IMG/VR virus record: IMGVR_UViG_3300044846_004119
Coordinates: 113,136-177,135 of that record
Direction: 5' to 3' (one strand)
Origin: a virus
Length of the DNA: 64,000 nt
The position numbers and the translations under genes are program-made. The stretch's first letter is position 1. Each line of letters begins with the position of its first letter. This document shows positions 7,387-16,678 of the stretch, piece by piece. The notes beneath the pieces were generated by a model. That model did not search any database, was not told the origin of the DNA, and was given only the letters and a program-made list of their open reading frames with translations.

Positions 7387-8226
7387 ATGCTATCATACAT
7401 CGGAGGTAAAAGTAAAATTGGAAAGTGGATTGTCCCTTTCTACCCTGAGGATATGGAGACGTACGTAGAAACATTCGGAGGGATGTTTTGGTGTTTCTTC
7501 AACATGGATTTATCCAAATATCCAAATCTTAAAGAAGTCGTATATAACGACTTCAATCCATTAAATTATAACTTGTTTCAATGTGTTAAAAATCCTAAAC
7601 TATTATTGGATGCGATTAATGCAATACCATGTCAACAATTTGGTGAAGAAATTACACCGTCAATTTACAAAGAACAATTTATCAGCTTCCAAGCTGAAAT
7701 ATTTGCCGATAATTACAGCGTACAACCTGGCGATTATGTTGTTGCCGCGAAATATGCTTACGTATTAACACAAGTATTTAGTGGTAGTAAACCTGAAACG
7801 AGTGGTTTTATTGACTTAAAAGGTAAGTATAAATCAAAATACCTTACATTTAGAGATAAGTTATCTAAACCTGAATGGGTTGAACATTTTTTAAAGATAA
7901 CCAAGGTTGAGAATATGGATTTTGAGGATGTTATTAAAAAATATGACTCACCAACAACATATATCTATTTGGACCCACCTTATTGGAAAACGGAAAATTA
8001 TTACAATAATCATGACTTTGATAGAGATGACCATGAGAGATTGGCTAATGTATTAAAAGATATTAAAGGTAAATTTAGTTTATCTTATTATGACTTTGAA
8101 TTATTACATACTTGGTTTCCTGAACCAAAATATCGATGGGAGAAAAAAGAATTCGCCAAAGCTGCGGCGGCTAAAAAAGGTAAGACTCAAAACATGGGGG
8201 AAGAACTTTTAATTATGAATTACTAA
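7387..8226 (+). CDS. D12-class DNA adenine-N6 methyltransferase (Dam-like)
   Basis: 279 aa from ATG 7387, chosen because YIGGKSKIGKWI (SAM-binding motif I of the D12 class) then lies at the N-terminus as in the family; a longer frame from 7342 is less likely. The catalytic DPPY sits near residue 196 (YLDPPYWKT). It transfers a methyl group to adenine N6. No endonuclease partner is adjacent, so this is an orphan methylase that may protect phage DNA from host restriction or mark it for regulation. Confidence 0.92.
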   Translation: MLSYIGGKSKIGKWIVPFYPEDMETYVETFGGMFWCFFNMDLSKYPNLKEVVYNDFNPLNYNLFQCVKNPKLLLDAINAIPCQQFGEEITPSIYKEQFISFQAEIFADNYSVQPGDYVVAAKYAYVLTQVFSGSKPETSGFIDLKGKYKSKYLTFRDKLSKPEWVEHFLKITKVENMDFEDVIKKYDSPTTYIYLDPPYWKTENYYNNHDFDRDDHERLANVLKDIKGKFSLSYYDFELLHTWFPEPKYRWEKKEFAKAAAAKKGKTQNMGEELLIMNY

Positions 8227-8251
8227 ATAATGGATTATTTCTTAATTCTGA

Positions 8252-8260
8252 ATATTTATA
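8252..8260 (+). promoter_or_regulatory. TATTTAT-type promoter candidate
   Basis: ATATTTATATTAAAAACA before the ATG at 8276 almost duplicates the sequence before the gene at 2185 (ATATTTATATTAAAAACA), supporting a shared control element. Confidence 0.5.
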
Positions 8261-8275
8261 TTAAAAACATTTAAA

Positions 8276-9652
8276 ATGAGAATAACAACATTACTTTCGA
8301 ATTTAATAGTAGAACAATCTAGATTTCAGGTTTTATTTGATAAATTAGTTAAACCTGCCACTAAATCTAAAAATATTGAGACAGGAAAAAAACCAAAAGG
8401 TATTATGGATTTTGAAACCCTAAAGGCGATTATCCTTGCTGACCCAACAACTAGAGTACCTGAAGGTAAAGATATAGACACTTTATCCATGGAAGATATG
8501 GAAAGAGTTAAAGTTGGTAAATACTCACAATGGTTACTTAAAAACTATGTTAGTCCTCAGATTGAAACTGATGATGAAGTTGATTTTAAAAGTCCTGCAT
8601 ATCAAAAGTCTTTAGTTGAAGGCCGAAGATTATTCATGGAGGATTTATATAAAACTACCGCTGATTTAGTTAAGTTTGAAAAGGCTAAACCCTATTTACC
8701 CCAAGAACAAAGAGACATCAATAAATTTACGGTAACATCATTATTTGATACTTTAAAAGATTTTCAAATTCCTGAAAAGAAAAGGGGTGAACTTGAAAAG
8801 AAAGAAGCTAAAAAATCAAGAGAAGGTTTTAACCACGCTGGTGGTAAAATCGTTTATGAAGGTCCAAATTGGACAATGATTAAAATTGAAGACCAAGGTA
8901 GTGTTGGTAAAGACGCGGCGGTTTACTATGGTGGATTCCATGAGTACGACCAAGGAGAATCAAGATGGTGTACGTCATCACCTGGATTAACTTATTTTAA
9001 TGGATACATTAAAGATGGCCCATTATATGTCGTATTTCCAAATGATGACAAAGGTTTAGTTGGTAAAAAAACAGGTTTACCACAAGAAAGATTCCAATTC
9101 CATTTCCCTTCAAATCAGTTTATGGATAGACATGACAGACAAATTAATTTAGTTGAATATTTGAACGGACCTATGTCTGAACTCAAGGACTTCTTCAAAC
9201 CTGAATTTGCGAAAGGATTAGTAACTAAAGGTGGTAATAAGGTTGAAATTAACTATCCTGATAGTTCTGCGGGTAAATTTGTTGCTTTATATGGATTTGA
9301 TGAATTATTTGATAGTTTACCTGAAAATATAGAACACTTATTAATTAATAACAAATCAAAAGAAGAGATTGCGTTAACAGTTCCTGAGTCTTTAGGTAGA
9401 TTCAAAGACTTACAAGCATTGTTATTACAAAATATCGCTAAAACATTACCTGAGTCAATCGGTCAATTACAGAATTTAAATTTCTTGGCGTTACCGTCAA
9501 ATAAATCGTTACAAAGTTTACCTGAATCAATTGCTGATATACCAGGTTTAGCGTTTATTAACTTAAAAGATAGTAACCCTGGTGTTAAAATACCTGAAAG
9601 ATTAAAAGAAAAACTATCTGATGAAGGTAGTGGGTTTTATTATGTAAACTAA
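8276..9652 (+). CDS. Tagged phage protein with WCTSS motif and C-terminal leucine-rich repeats
   Basis: 458 aa. The N-terminal helix ends LIVE (10-13), as in other tagged proteins of this window. The central part (about 185-300) holds the motif RWCTSSPGLTYFNGYIKDGP, which recurs in large marine phage proteins of unknown function. The C-terminus (about 335-440) has leucine-rich repeats of the form LPESIGQLQNLNFLALP. LRR domains bind proteins, so host or virion interaction is plausible. The gene stands alone behind a TATTTAT box. Confidence 0.85.
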   Translation: MRITTLLSNLIVEQSRFQVLFDKLVKPATKSKNIETGKKPKGIMDFETLKAIILADPTTRVPEGKDIDTLSMEDMERVKVGKYSQWLLKNYVSPQIETDDEVDFKSPAYQKSLVEGRRLFMEDLYKTTADLVKFEKAKPYLPQEQRDINKFTVTSLFDTLKDFQIPEKKRGELEKKEAKKSREGFNHAGGKIVYEGPNWTMIKIEDQGSVGKDAAVYYGGFHEYDQGESRWCTSSPGLTYFNGYIKDGPLYVVFPNDDKGLVGKKTGLPQERFQFHFPSNQFMDRHDRQINLVEYLNGPMSELKDFFKPEFAKGLVTKGGNKVEINYPDSSAGKFVALYGFDELFDSLPENIEHLLINNKSKEEIALTVPESLGRFKDLQALLLQNIAKTLPESIGQLQNLNFLALPSNKSLQSLPESIADIPGLAFINLKDSNPGVKIPERLKEKLSDEGSGFYYVN

Positions 9653-9681
9653 TTTACTTATTTTTTTACAAAAATAATGTT

Positions 9682-9972
9682 ATGGGAAATGTTGACGTAG
9701 ACATATATGTTAATCAGTTTATATCATTTTTTGATAAAAACCCTGAAGAGTTAAAAATTTTAATCGGTGATGTGGATAAAAATGAATTTTATCTTAAAGT
9801 TACTGAACAATGTTATGTTAATGTTGAAAATGGGGAAGAAATTTCTTTAACAAGGCCTCAGATACTTAAAATAATTGTTAAACTTAGAAAGAGTGAAATT
9901 ACTATCTTTGAAAAAACTAAGATTTACGAAATTCACCAAAAAACAAAATTCGGAAACATTTGTTTAAATTAA
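9682..9972 (+). CDS. Hypothetical protein
   Basis: 96 aa, family not recognised, no membrane segment; a beta-rich middle (NEFYLKVTEQCYVNVENG) followed by a basic helix. It lies 29 bases after the LRR-protein gene and ends just before the promoter of the DUF932 gene. Confidence 0.65.
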   Translation: MGNVDVDIYVNQFISFFDKNPEELKILIGDVDKNEFYLKVTEQCYVNVENGEEISLTRPQILKIIVKLRKSEITIFEKTKIYEIHQKTKFGNICLN

Positions 9973-9973
9973 A

Positions 9974-10005
9974 TTTGGTAATATGAATGGTATTCATTAC
10001 TTTTG
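9974..10005 (+). promoter_or_regulatory. Bacteroidota sigma-A-type promoter, TTTG-N20-TACTTTTG
   Basis: TTTG (9974-9977) and TACTTTTG (9998-10005) are separated by exactly 20 bases, matching the Bacteroidota consensus. The predicted start of transcription is about 20 bases before the DUF932 gene, so this gene should be read by unmodified host RNA polymerase early in infection. Confidence 0.75.
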
Positions 10006-10031
10006 TATTATAAATTTAAAAACAACAAAAT

Positions 10032-10787
10032 ATGTCATACACTTCCGAGTCAATTAAATCAACCGCACCAGCAGTATTTGCAACGTTCCCATCTCAAAAG
10101 ATGTCGGATAAGTATGTTTTCGTACCAACATTTGAAATTCTTGAGAATTTTGAACGTGAGGGATGGCAATTATCATCTGTTAAACAAACAGGTCGTGGTG
10201 AACATGGTGTTCACGAATTAAGATTTCGTAATGGGGAATTACCTAAAGTTGGTGATTCAATCGTAGAGGCAATTATTCGTAACTCGCATAACGGATTGGC
10301 AACATTCTCAGTTAGTGCTGGCCTTCATCGATTAGTATGTAGTAACGGTTTAACGGTACCTACGTCACTTTCTGAGTCATTCAACCTTAGACATCAAAGA
10401 TTTGATTTAAATGAGGTAAAACAACTTACAGAGAGTTTTGCGGGACGGTTACCTGTAATCCAAAGGTCAGTAGACCGAATGATGAATAAAGAACTGACTT
10501 TACCTGAGAAAATTCAATTCATTAAGAAAGCTATCAACACTCGTTGGAAGACTGGTACTGTACCGCCAACTCTTGATGTTATGGAGATTATGTACCCTAA
10601 ACGTGAGGAAGATAACAAGAATGACTTATGGACGGTATTCAATGTGGTACAAGAGAAGTTTATTAAAGGTGGTCTTGAGTATCAAACACAAAGAGGTAGA
10701 AAAACATCCTTAAGAGGTTTAAGTAGTATTATGGCGGTTAACCAAGTTAATACCAAACTTTGGGAACTTGCAGAAGAGATGTGTTAA
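10032..10787 (+). CDS. DUF932 family protein
   Basis: 251 aa. The pattern around GLHRLVCSNGLTVP (near 95-110) and the overall length fit DUF932, a family common in phages and plasmids near replication or anti-restriction genes; its biochemical role is not settled. The N-terminal region is alpha/beta and the C-terminal half helical. A good host-type promoter lies upstream and a strong hairpin follows, so it is probably a single early gene. Confidence 0.85.
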   Translation: MSYTSESIKSTAPAVFATFPSQKMSDKYVFVPTFEILENFEREGWQLSSVKQTGRGEHGVHELRFRNGELPKVGDSIVEAIIRNSHNGLATFSVSAGLHRLVCSNGLTVPTSLSESFNLRHQRFDLNEVKQLTESFAGRLPVIQRSVDRMMNKELTLPEKIQFIKKAINTRWKTGTVPPTLDVMEIMYPKREEDNKNDLWTVFNVVQEKFIKGGLEYQTQRGRKTSLRGLSSIMAVNQVNTKLWELAEEMC

Positions 10788-10791
10788 TTTA

Positions 10792-10814
10792 AATGGGGGT
10801 AATAATCCCCCATT
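10792..10814 (+). terminator. Hairpin after the DUF932 gene
   Basis: AATGGGGG (10792-10799) pairs perfectly with CCCCCATT (10807-10814) over a 7-base loop. No T-run follows, so termination may be weak or the hairpin may protect the 3' end. The next ATG is 16 bases downstream. Confidence 0.6.
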
Positions 10815-10829
10815 CATTTAATTTAAATT

Positions 10830-12596
10830 ATGAAAGAAATTTATTCATATACTTTGACGGATTACACCACGATAAAATTCGAGGGTACTAATGATTTATG
10901 TTTTGATAAACATGAGACTGTGAATCCATTGGGGGATGACGAACCATTAAAGAAAAAAGTTACACTATCAACCGATGATTGGGATGGAGGGTATTATGGT
11001 AAATTTAAACAAGAATCTGTTAGTGAAGACAAAGAGGATTTTATTAAAAACTATGGTAATCCTTTATGTACTGTAAGGTTGTACAGAAGAACCATTGTTG
11101 TTACTGAGAAGGATAATAAGATTGCTTTAAAAATATTTGAATATAACCGAGTTAGGATTAAGGCGACCAAATATTTTAGGTTATCAACAAGAGTTGAATT
11201 TCTAACATTTAATCATACAACAAATTCATTATATACGGGTTATATTCTAGACTATCATAAAAAAAGAAAGTGTCGTAAAAAAATTAGAAGGTGTATTTTT
11301 GCTGAAGACCCAATTAATCGTTTTCGTTCTTTAATAAATTCTTTATTTGGTGACTACAATAAAAAAGTTATTGAACCTAAAATTTGGGGGAGGTCTGATT
11401 TAATTAATCATATTATTAATTTGTTTGTTAACTCAATCCCTGGCACTGAAAAATACCCTGAATTATCACCTGAGTTAAAATTATATAAACGATACTTAGA
11501 TTATTCGGGTATTAAATTCTCAAACAATTGGAGTTCGTTTATATTATATAATCCACAACCTAAAAAGGTTGAGTTGGTTAAGAATGGTATGAAATATATT
11601 GATACTATTATTAGTAACGCAGGTCTTAATGGAGATAAACTTAAACGTGTATTACATAAAGTAAAACAATGTGATTTTACAACATTATCTTATACTTATG
11701 AGGTTTTTGGTAAGAATTTTATAATGTCACAAAATGACGATATCATTAAAAAAATGATTGAAAACTCCGTGGTTAACGGTAGTGGCGTACAGGTTAATTT
11801 TACTAACAAGGAAAACCAAAACTCGTTCGATATCTTCAAGTTAGTATTAGATGGACAAATAAATTATAATACCTTCCATGACCATTTAAACTTTCATAAT
11901 TTCTTAAATAATTTAGAAACAATTAAGTGGAAGTCTTCTAATTACGAAGACTTTATGGATGAACACTTTGAGTGGTCAGAAAAACAAGCGTTCTATACGT
12001 CAGGTGACTTTAAAAGATATTATGGTGAGAAGTTTAAGTCAGAAGTTGAAAGACCGTTATTGGGTGTAAATGTTCATTTTCCTGTTTTATTGACCACTAG
12101 TAAAGAATATAATAAAGAATCTTTCATACAGTCTAATTGTGTTAAAACTTATATTAAAAAACCACACTCAGTTATTGTATCTTTAAGAAGAGATAATGTT
12201 GATTCTGAATATAGAGTGACTATTGAATACTTTATTAAGTATAGTGGTGGTAAAGTAGTTGAATTGAAAAGAGTACAATCATTAGGTAAATTTAATTATA
12301 ACTTTGGGGAAGATTGGTCAATTATTTTAGAAAACCTTGATAGACGAATAGATAACTTGGTTAAAAAAGAATTGTTTGTTTTACCTGAGATAGAATCTAT
12401 ATTTGGTCACAAAACAATCAAAAGTAAATTAGTTGAAATAGGCCCAAACCAATTTTATGATGTTCATAACAGAGGTAGTGAAACTAAATTAGATTGGGAT
12501 AATGATATGATATATAATGTTGCTTTAAAACAAAGTATATTTGATGATTTTGAACCTAATAATTTACTAAATATGATTAATGAATTAGATTTTTAA
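10830..12596 (+). CDS. PcfJ-like protein
   Basis: 588 aa. The C-terminal third contains SFIQSNCVKTYIKKPHSVI followed by VTIEYF and RVQSLGKFN (about 425-500), a pattern like the PcfJ family (HCVxxY, then VTIE and a VQ-R-GK/N segment) found on conjugative elements and in phages. The rest has no recognised domain. It precedes a 103-aa gene by one base. PcfJ function is unknown, so no activity is claimed. Confidence 0.75.
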   Translation: MKEIYSYTLTDYTTIKFEGTNDLCFDKHETVNPLGDDEPLKKKVTLSTDDWDGGYYGKFKQESVSEDKEDFIKNYGNPLCTVRLYRRTIVVTEKDNKIALKIFEYNRVRIKATKYFRLSTRVEFLTFNHTTNSLYTGYILDYHKKRKCRKKIRRCIFAEDPINRFRSLINSLFGDYNKKVIEPKIWGRSDLINHIINLFVNSIPGTEKYPELSPELKLYKRYLDYSGIKFSNNWSSFILYNPQPKKVELVKNGMKYIDTIISNAGLNGDKLKRVLHKVKQCDFTTLSYTYEVFGKNFIMSQNDDIIKKMIENSVVNGSGVQVNFTNKENQNSFDIFKLVLDGQINYNTFHDHLNFHNFLNNLETIKWKSSNYEDFMDEHFEWSEKQAFYTSGDFKRYYGEKFKSEVERPLLGVNVHFPVLLTTSKEYNKESFIQSNCVKTYIKKPHSVIVSLRRDNVDSEYRVTIEYFIKYSGGKVVELKRVQSLGKFNYNFGEDWSIILENLDRRIDNLVKKELFVLPEIESIFGHKTIKSKLVEIGPNQFYDVHNRGSETKLDWDNDMIYNVALKQSIFDDFEPNNLLNMINELDF

Positions 12597-12597
12597 G

Positions 12598-12909
12598 ATG
12601 AAAGAAATTCCTTTATTTTGTGTTGAAATGTTTACCAAAAAGTATGGTGTTCATCCTAGTTTTGTTGAGGTGATGTTACCATATTCAGAATCCGCAATTA
12701 AAACGGTAATTAAGAAATCGTATTTACTATGGTACAATGACTTTGTTAATGAGAAAGGTGAAGTGTTAACTAAAGACACGTTATATGAATACGATTCAAC
12801 AGGAGTTCTTTTGTATTTTAAAAACGGTACTCATATATTTATATTAACAAAACCCGACAAGAAAAGTATTGTTGAGTTTTTTATACATAACTTAAAAAAA
12901 ATAAAATAA
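12598..12909 (+). CDS. Hypothetical protein
   Basis: 103 aa, no recognised family. It starts one base after the PcfJ-like gene and three bases before thioredoxin, so it belongs to the operon 10830-13513. Aromatic-rich with a predicted beta hairpin near 65-85. Confidence 0.7.
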   Translation: MKEIPLFCVEMFTKKYGVHPSFVEVMLPYSESAIKTVIKKSYLLWYNDFVNEKGEVLTKDTLYEYDSTGVLLYFKNGTHIFILTKPDKKSIVEFFIHNLKKIK

Positions 12910-12912
12910 ACT

Positions 12913-13236
12913 ATGGAAATTACACAAGAATTATTACAGGAAAAAATTAACAACGGAGAAAAATTAGTTGTGGATTTTTGGGCACCTTGGTGTGGCCCTT
13001 GTAAAATGATGAAACCTGTTTTTGAAACCGTTGCGGAAAAATATCAAAAAGAAAATTCTGAAGTACAATTATATACATTGAATGTTGAAGAGAATAAAGA
13101 ATTTTCGTCCAAGTTAGGAATTAGAGCAATCCCTACAATAAAATCTTTTGCCAATGGTAAAGAACAATTTTCAAGACCAGGATTACAAATGGAGTCTCAA
13201 ATAAATGATATTGCAAAAAATTTATTAAATGGATAA
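12913..13236 (+). CDS. trxA: Thioredoxin
   Basis: 107 aa, normal thioredoxin length. The active site WCGPCK is in the expected place after VDFWAPW (residues about 20-31), and the cis-proline loop appears as IRAIPTIKSF (about 70-80). It reduces disulfides, and phage thioredoxins can feed ribonucleotide reductase or, as in T7 (host protein), aid the DNA polymerase. It overlaps the glutaredoxin-like gene by 8 bases, so the two redox proteins are co-expressed. Confidence 0.97.
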   Translation: MEITQELLQEKINNGEKLVVDFWAPWCGPCKMMKPVFETVAEKYQKENSEVQLYTLNVEENKEFSSKLGIRAIPTIKSFANGKEQFSRPGLQMESQINDIAKNLLNG

Positions 13237-13513
13237 AGTATTAATTCTTTTCACAATGGAGGGTTGTCCTTTTTGTGATATAATGAAAGAACAATTAAAT
13301 GAGATTGATATCGATTATGTGGTTAGGGATATTAACGAATATGAGGAAGAATATGACATGTTTGTTGAGATTACCGAAAATGACTTTGTACCGGCATTTA
13401 TGATTATTGAATCACCTGATGAAAATCCTAAGACCATGTTATTTGCTCCTGATAGAGATTTCAATGAAATTGAAGACGGGGTTAAAATAATTAAAGAACA
13501 TTTTAATTTATAA
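13229..13513 (+). CDS. Glutaredoxin-like protein
   Basis: 94 aa. ILFTMEGCPFCDIMKEQL places a CxxC active site (CPFC) at residues 13-16 after the first strand, as in glutaredoxins. A Val-Pro-Ala segment (DFVPAFMI, about 48-55) corresponds to the cis-Pro loop. It overlaps thioredoxin and is followed by a terminator, closing the operon. Substrates may include ribonucleotide reductase; not shown here. Confidence 0.88.
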   Translation: MDKVLILFTMEGCPFCDIMKEQLNEIDIDYVVRDINEYEEEYDMFVEITENDFVPAFMIIESPDENPKTMLFAPDRDFNEIEDGVKIIKEHFNL

Positions 13514-13536
13514 AAATCCTTCACTGGATTTTTTTA
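13512..13536 (+). terminator. Intrinsic terminator after the redox operon
   Basis: AAAAATCC (13512-13519) pairs with GGATTTTT (13526-13533) over the loop TTCACT, with the T-run as part of the 3' arm. It starts at the glutaredoxin-like stop codon. Confidence 0.8.
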
Positions 13537-13548
13537 TGTATTTACGAT

Positions 13549-14073
13549 ATGAATTTGACTTTTAAAAAAAATGGTGTCACTCATCATCCTGCAAGAACTT
13601 GGGAATTAACTGACGGTAATTACATTAATATTTATCAGGGTAGTCGTGGACACAATCCAGAGTTAGATTTTATTGTTAAATATAAAACTGAAAAATCTAG
13701 ATTAAGAGCACCATCACATACTCATTGGATTGTTGATTTACTTTTAAAATGTGAACATAATCCAAATGGAGTTAATTCTTATGTAACTGAATGGTTAGAG
13801 ATATACGATGTTGCCTCAGCATTCAACTCTATTGAGGAACGTAATAATTATTGTTTAATGTATAACGATTATTTTACCGAAAAATATGATTTATTACAAA
13901 ATTTAGGTGTTTTTTCAGTTGAATTTTTATCCGCAATGATTGAATTGTTTATTAAGTGTGAAAAACAAACGCCCAATGCCTTCATGTTTAAAACCCTTTT
14001 AGTTTTAATTAAAGATTATTGTGAGGGTAAAAAAGACTTCTACCAAGTAGTGTCCTATTCTAAACGAGTTTAA
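13549..14073 (+). CDS. Hypothetical protein
   Basis: 174 aa, no family recognised. The N-terminal 55 residues look beta-rich (TWELTDGNYINIYQGSRGHN) and the C-terminal 100 residues helical. It ends tail to tail with the next minus-strand gene (4-base overlap). Confidence 0.7.
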   Translation: MNLTFKKNGVTHHPARTWELTDGNYINIYQGSRGHNPELDFIVKYKTEKSRLRAPSHTHWIVDLLLKCEHNPNGVNSYVTEWLEIYDVASAFNSIEERNNYCLMYNDYFTEKYDLLQNLGVFSVEFLSAMIELFIKCEKQTPNAFMFKTLLVLIKDYCEGKKDFYQVVSYSKRV

Positions 14074-14891
14074 AAAATAATTAAATCTTTTGTTCTATCA
14101 TGGATTAACCATGGTTTATCACTAATAGGATTATTTAAATCCTCAGAAACATCGTAGTTTAATATGGTAGTTTGAAATTTATTTAAATTAAAATCAAATA
14201 CATCCAATACCATAGATTTAATTGTTTCTTCCTGATAAATCGAATCTGAAATTATTCTTATATTAAAATCGTAATCTTGGTTTTTAAGCGTTGATATTTT
14301 GAATAATATCTTATTTGAATTAATTACTTTGAATAACTGATTACAAATATATTCTGAATAATAAAAATATAATCTACCCATACTTAAACTATGTCCGTAT
14401 GGGAATTCTGATGAAATATTAAGAGGTGAATAAGAGAAGTAACTTAATTTTGTTGTATCTTCATGACCAAAATCTAACTCAACCATGAACCCTTTATGGT
14501 CCGATACTGAATTATATTTAACAGTATTATCTGATTGAACAAAGTCAATCATTTTTTGGTTAAATGACGGTCTTTCAGTATTATAGAAGGTGAACCAATA
14601 TTCTTCCTTCTTAACTAATTCATTATTGTATAAGATTAGGTCGACAACATTTATATTATCATAACCGTACTTGTTCAACAAGGATTCGTTTTCTTTATAA
14701 AACCTTTCTTTAACGTCAGACATGTCTAATATCTTAGAAGAGTTTGTCATACCGTTTATTACAAAGAATTTACCACAATCAGTTATCTCAACTACCGTAT
14801 CGTATTTTGTATCTTTGTTTATCTCTTTTAAAACAAAATCGGCAAAACTGTTTACGATTCCTTTATTTGAATATTTATTGATGTAGTTCAT
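14070..14891 (-). CDS. Hypothetical protein, faint similarity to MetK N-terminal region
   Basis: 273 aa. Residues 15-75 show the order of a helix (SFADFVLKEI), a strand segment (VVEITDCGKFFVINGMTNSS) and a helix (DVKERF), reminiscent of S-adenosylmethionine synthetase N-terminal domains, but the catalytic residues of MetK are not apparent. The rest is not recognised. Treat as hypothetical. A TATAAATA (minus-strand TATTTATA) box lies about 40 bases upstream (14933-14940). Confidence 0.7.
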   Translation of the reverse strand: MNYINKYSNKGIVNSFADFVLKEINKDTKYDTVVEITDCGKFFVINGMTNSSKILDMSDVKERFYKENESLLNKYGYDNINVVDLILYNNELVKKEEYWFTFYNTERPSFNQKMIDFVQSDNTVKYNSVSDHKGFMVELDFGHEDTTKLSYFSYSPLNISSEFPYGHSLSMGRLYFYYSEYICNQLFKVINSNKILFKISTLKNQDYDFNIRIISDSIYQEETIKSMVLDVFDFNLNKFQTTILNYDVSEDLNNPISDKPWLIHDRTKDLIIF

Positions 14892-14941
14892 TTTTAATAA
14901 TTATACCAATTAATAGTAAAAATAATTTAGATTATAAATAG

Positions 14942-14969
14942 AAAAAGAGGTGTTTATCACCCCTTTTTA
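14942..14969. terminator. Terminator-like hairpin in the divergent/convergent spacer
   Basis: AAAGAGGTG and CACCCCTTT pair with one mismatch over TTTAT, flanked by A- and T-runs that would serve either strand. It lies downstream of the minus-strand gene 14991-15164. Confidence 0.6.
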
Positions 14970-14990
14970 ATAACAGAAATAAGAAATATA

Positions 14991-15164
14991 TTACTTCTTA
15001 TTGTAGTACTTCTCAACAACTTTCTTAATTGACTCTTGAATAGAAGAGTTATTAGTAGTTTGCCCTTGAACCTGAGCCAAAGTTTGATTTTGACTACTTT
15101 GTTGAGGGGTCGAAACTGTTTGAGGTTGAGTTTGATTTCCTTTATTTTTGCAACCGCAGCCCAT
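14991..15164 (-). CDS. Small Cys-start, Gln-rich protein
   Basis: 57 aa, below usual ORF cut-offs. It begins MGCGCKNKGNQ, continues with a Gln/Ser/Thr-rich linker and ends in a helix ESIKKVVEKYYNKK. The two N-terminal Cys after Gly may bind metal or be modified. It has a clean stop before the hairpin 14942-14969 and an AT-rich upstream region, and the codon pattern is coding-like. Confidence 0.7.
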   Translation of the reverse strand: MGCGCKNKGNQTQPQTVSTPQQSSQNQTLAQVQGQTTNNSSIQESIKKVVEKYYNKK

Positions 15165-15260
15165 GGTAATAATATTTAGATTTGTTTATTCTTATTTATA
15201 AATATCACCAATTAATATTTAATGTCAAGAAAATCAAGTTAAATTTATTTTATTTTCAAG

Positions 15261-15268
15261 TATTTATA
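15261..15268 (+). promoter_or_regulatory. TATTTATA promoter candidate, nearly leaderless
   Basis: TATTTATA ends only 3 bases before the ATG at 15272. If it acts as a -10 box, the transcript would begin at or inside the start codon. Confidence 0.5.
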
Positions 15269-15271
15269 GAC

Positions 15272-16636
15272 ATGGCAAATAAAGTGAGACTTACTGAACA
15301 GGGGTTACAACAACTAATTAAAAGAATTGTTGAGGAAGTTGATGGTGAATATTATAAAATATCACCAGAAGAATATTTAGAACTATTAAAGTTATCGGGG
15401 TATCACGGACAAGGAATTAGCAGATTACCAAAGTTTCAAGGAAAACCTTTGTGGATAACCGGTGATTTAAAAATAAGTAACACATCAACAGATTCTTTAG
15501 GGAATGTTGGTTATGTTGATGGTAGTTTAGATATATCAAACACTAAGATAAGTGACATATCAAAAATTAATGTTAAAAACCATGTATGGGATGGCGGGAC
15601 TCCAGTTCAACGAAAAAGATTGGCGGCCGAATTACAAAAAAAGAAAAATGAAATGGATGTTCTTCGCGATAACGATGAATGGAACATTAATAATACAGAT
15701 GATGTAGGTTTAAAGGCTAATGCCTTATTTAAATATTTAGTTTCTGTCGGTTTAGATGTATTAGACGAAGAGGGTCAAGAAAAATTATCTAACTTAAAAA
15801 TTGAGTTAGATAAACTACAAGACAAATATAACAACGTTGAAGAACCTGAATTAGTTTCTGGTTTATATGATGAAATTAGTGATTTAGAGGGTGATATTGA
15901 AGGTTTAGAGAATGAAAATAATGATGTTTATATCATTTCCCCAAATCGTTATAGTACCTATGGGTTACAAAGTTTTGAAGTCTTAAGCCCTGAGTTTACA
16001 GACATGGTTTATAGTGTTGGGACCTCTGATGAGATGGATGACGCGGCGTTAATATACGCTAAAAATTATATTGATGAGGTTGGACTTGATGGGTTTAATC
16101 GGGGTTTTATTGATGAATACATTGATATTAATTATCTTAGAAGTTACTTTAGTGATTGGTTTGAAGATGATATACGACAAAATTCTGAAGTTTATTTTAG
16201 TGAAGATGATTTTAAATTAACTCAAAAACAAGAAGAAGAAAAAACTAAATTAGAACAAGAGATTGAAGAATATGAAGAAAGACAAAGTAATTTAGATTTT
16301 GACACTGAAGCTCCTGAGGAATTTCATAGAATGTATGACCAAATACAAGACCACATCGATACCTTACAAGAAGAATTAGATAATATAACACCTGATGATG
16401 AACCTACCGAGGAAATGATAGAAGAACTTCTTGAAAGTAGGTTAAATGATGTTGAAGACAGTCCTATATATTATATTAAAGAATATGGTGCTGACATTAG
16501 AAATTTTATTGACGAAGACGCTTTAGCTAAAGGACTTGTTGATAGCGACGGATGGGGTGTTATGAACGGGTATGATGGAGATTATGAGGAAGTAACCGTA
16601 AATGGGCAAGATTTTTATATTATGAGAGTCGAGTAA
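15272..16636 (+). CDS. Tagged acidic repeat/coiled-coil protein
   Basis: 454 aa from ATG 15272 (a longer frame from 15182 would include the promoter box). The N-terminal tag VRLTEQGLQQLIKRIVEE (5-22) matches the tags at 63444 and 63860. Residues 50-100 have solenoid-like repeats (LKISNTSTDSLGNV, SLDISNTKISDI). Two coiled-coil stretches follow (about 105-220 and 330-390), and the C-terminus is acidic. It is likely a virion or virion-loaded protein; no catalytic motif is seen. Confidence 0.82.
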   Translation: MANKVRLTEQGLQQLIKRIVEEVDGEYYKISPEEYLELLKLSGYHGQGISRLPKFQGKPLWITGDLKISNTSTDSLGNVGYVDGSLDISNTKISDISKINVKNHVWDGGTPVQRKRLAAELQKKKNEMDVLRDNDEWNINNTDDVGLKANALFKYLVSVGLDVLDEEGQEKLSNLKIELDKLQDKYNNVEEPELVSGLYDEISDLEGDIEGLENENNDVYIISPNRYSTYGLQSFEVLSPEFTDMVYSVGTSDEMDDAALIYAKNYIDEVGLDGFNRGFIDEYIDINYLRSYFSDWFEDDIRQNSEVYFSEDDFKLTQKQEEEKTKLEQEIEEYEERQSNLDFDTEAPEEFHRMYDQIQDHIDTLQEELDNITPDDEPTEEMIEELLESRLNDVEDSPIYYIKEYGADIRNFIDEDALAKGLVDSDGWGVMNGYDGDYEEVTVNGQDFYIMRVE

Positions 16637-16678
16637 AAGTATTCATTTATTTATAAAATTTTTGTATATTTTTAATAA

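Noticed and set aside
10003-10221. 72-aa frame overlapping the DUF932 start
   Set aside because: It is a shadow of the DUF932 gene in another frame and begins at the promoter.
14070-14891. S-adenosylmethionine synthetase
   Set aside because: Only a vague N-terminal resemblance is seen; catalytic His, Lys and metal residues of MetK are not apparent and the length is too short.
15182-15271. Longer N-terminus for the tagged protein at 15272
   Set aside because: The extension is hydrophobic by chance, includes the TATTTATA box, and the conserved tag starts right after ATG 15272.
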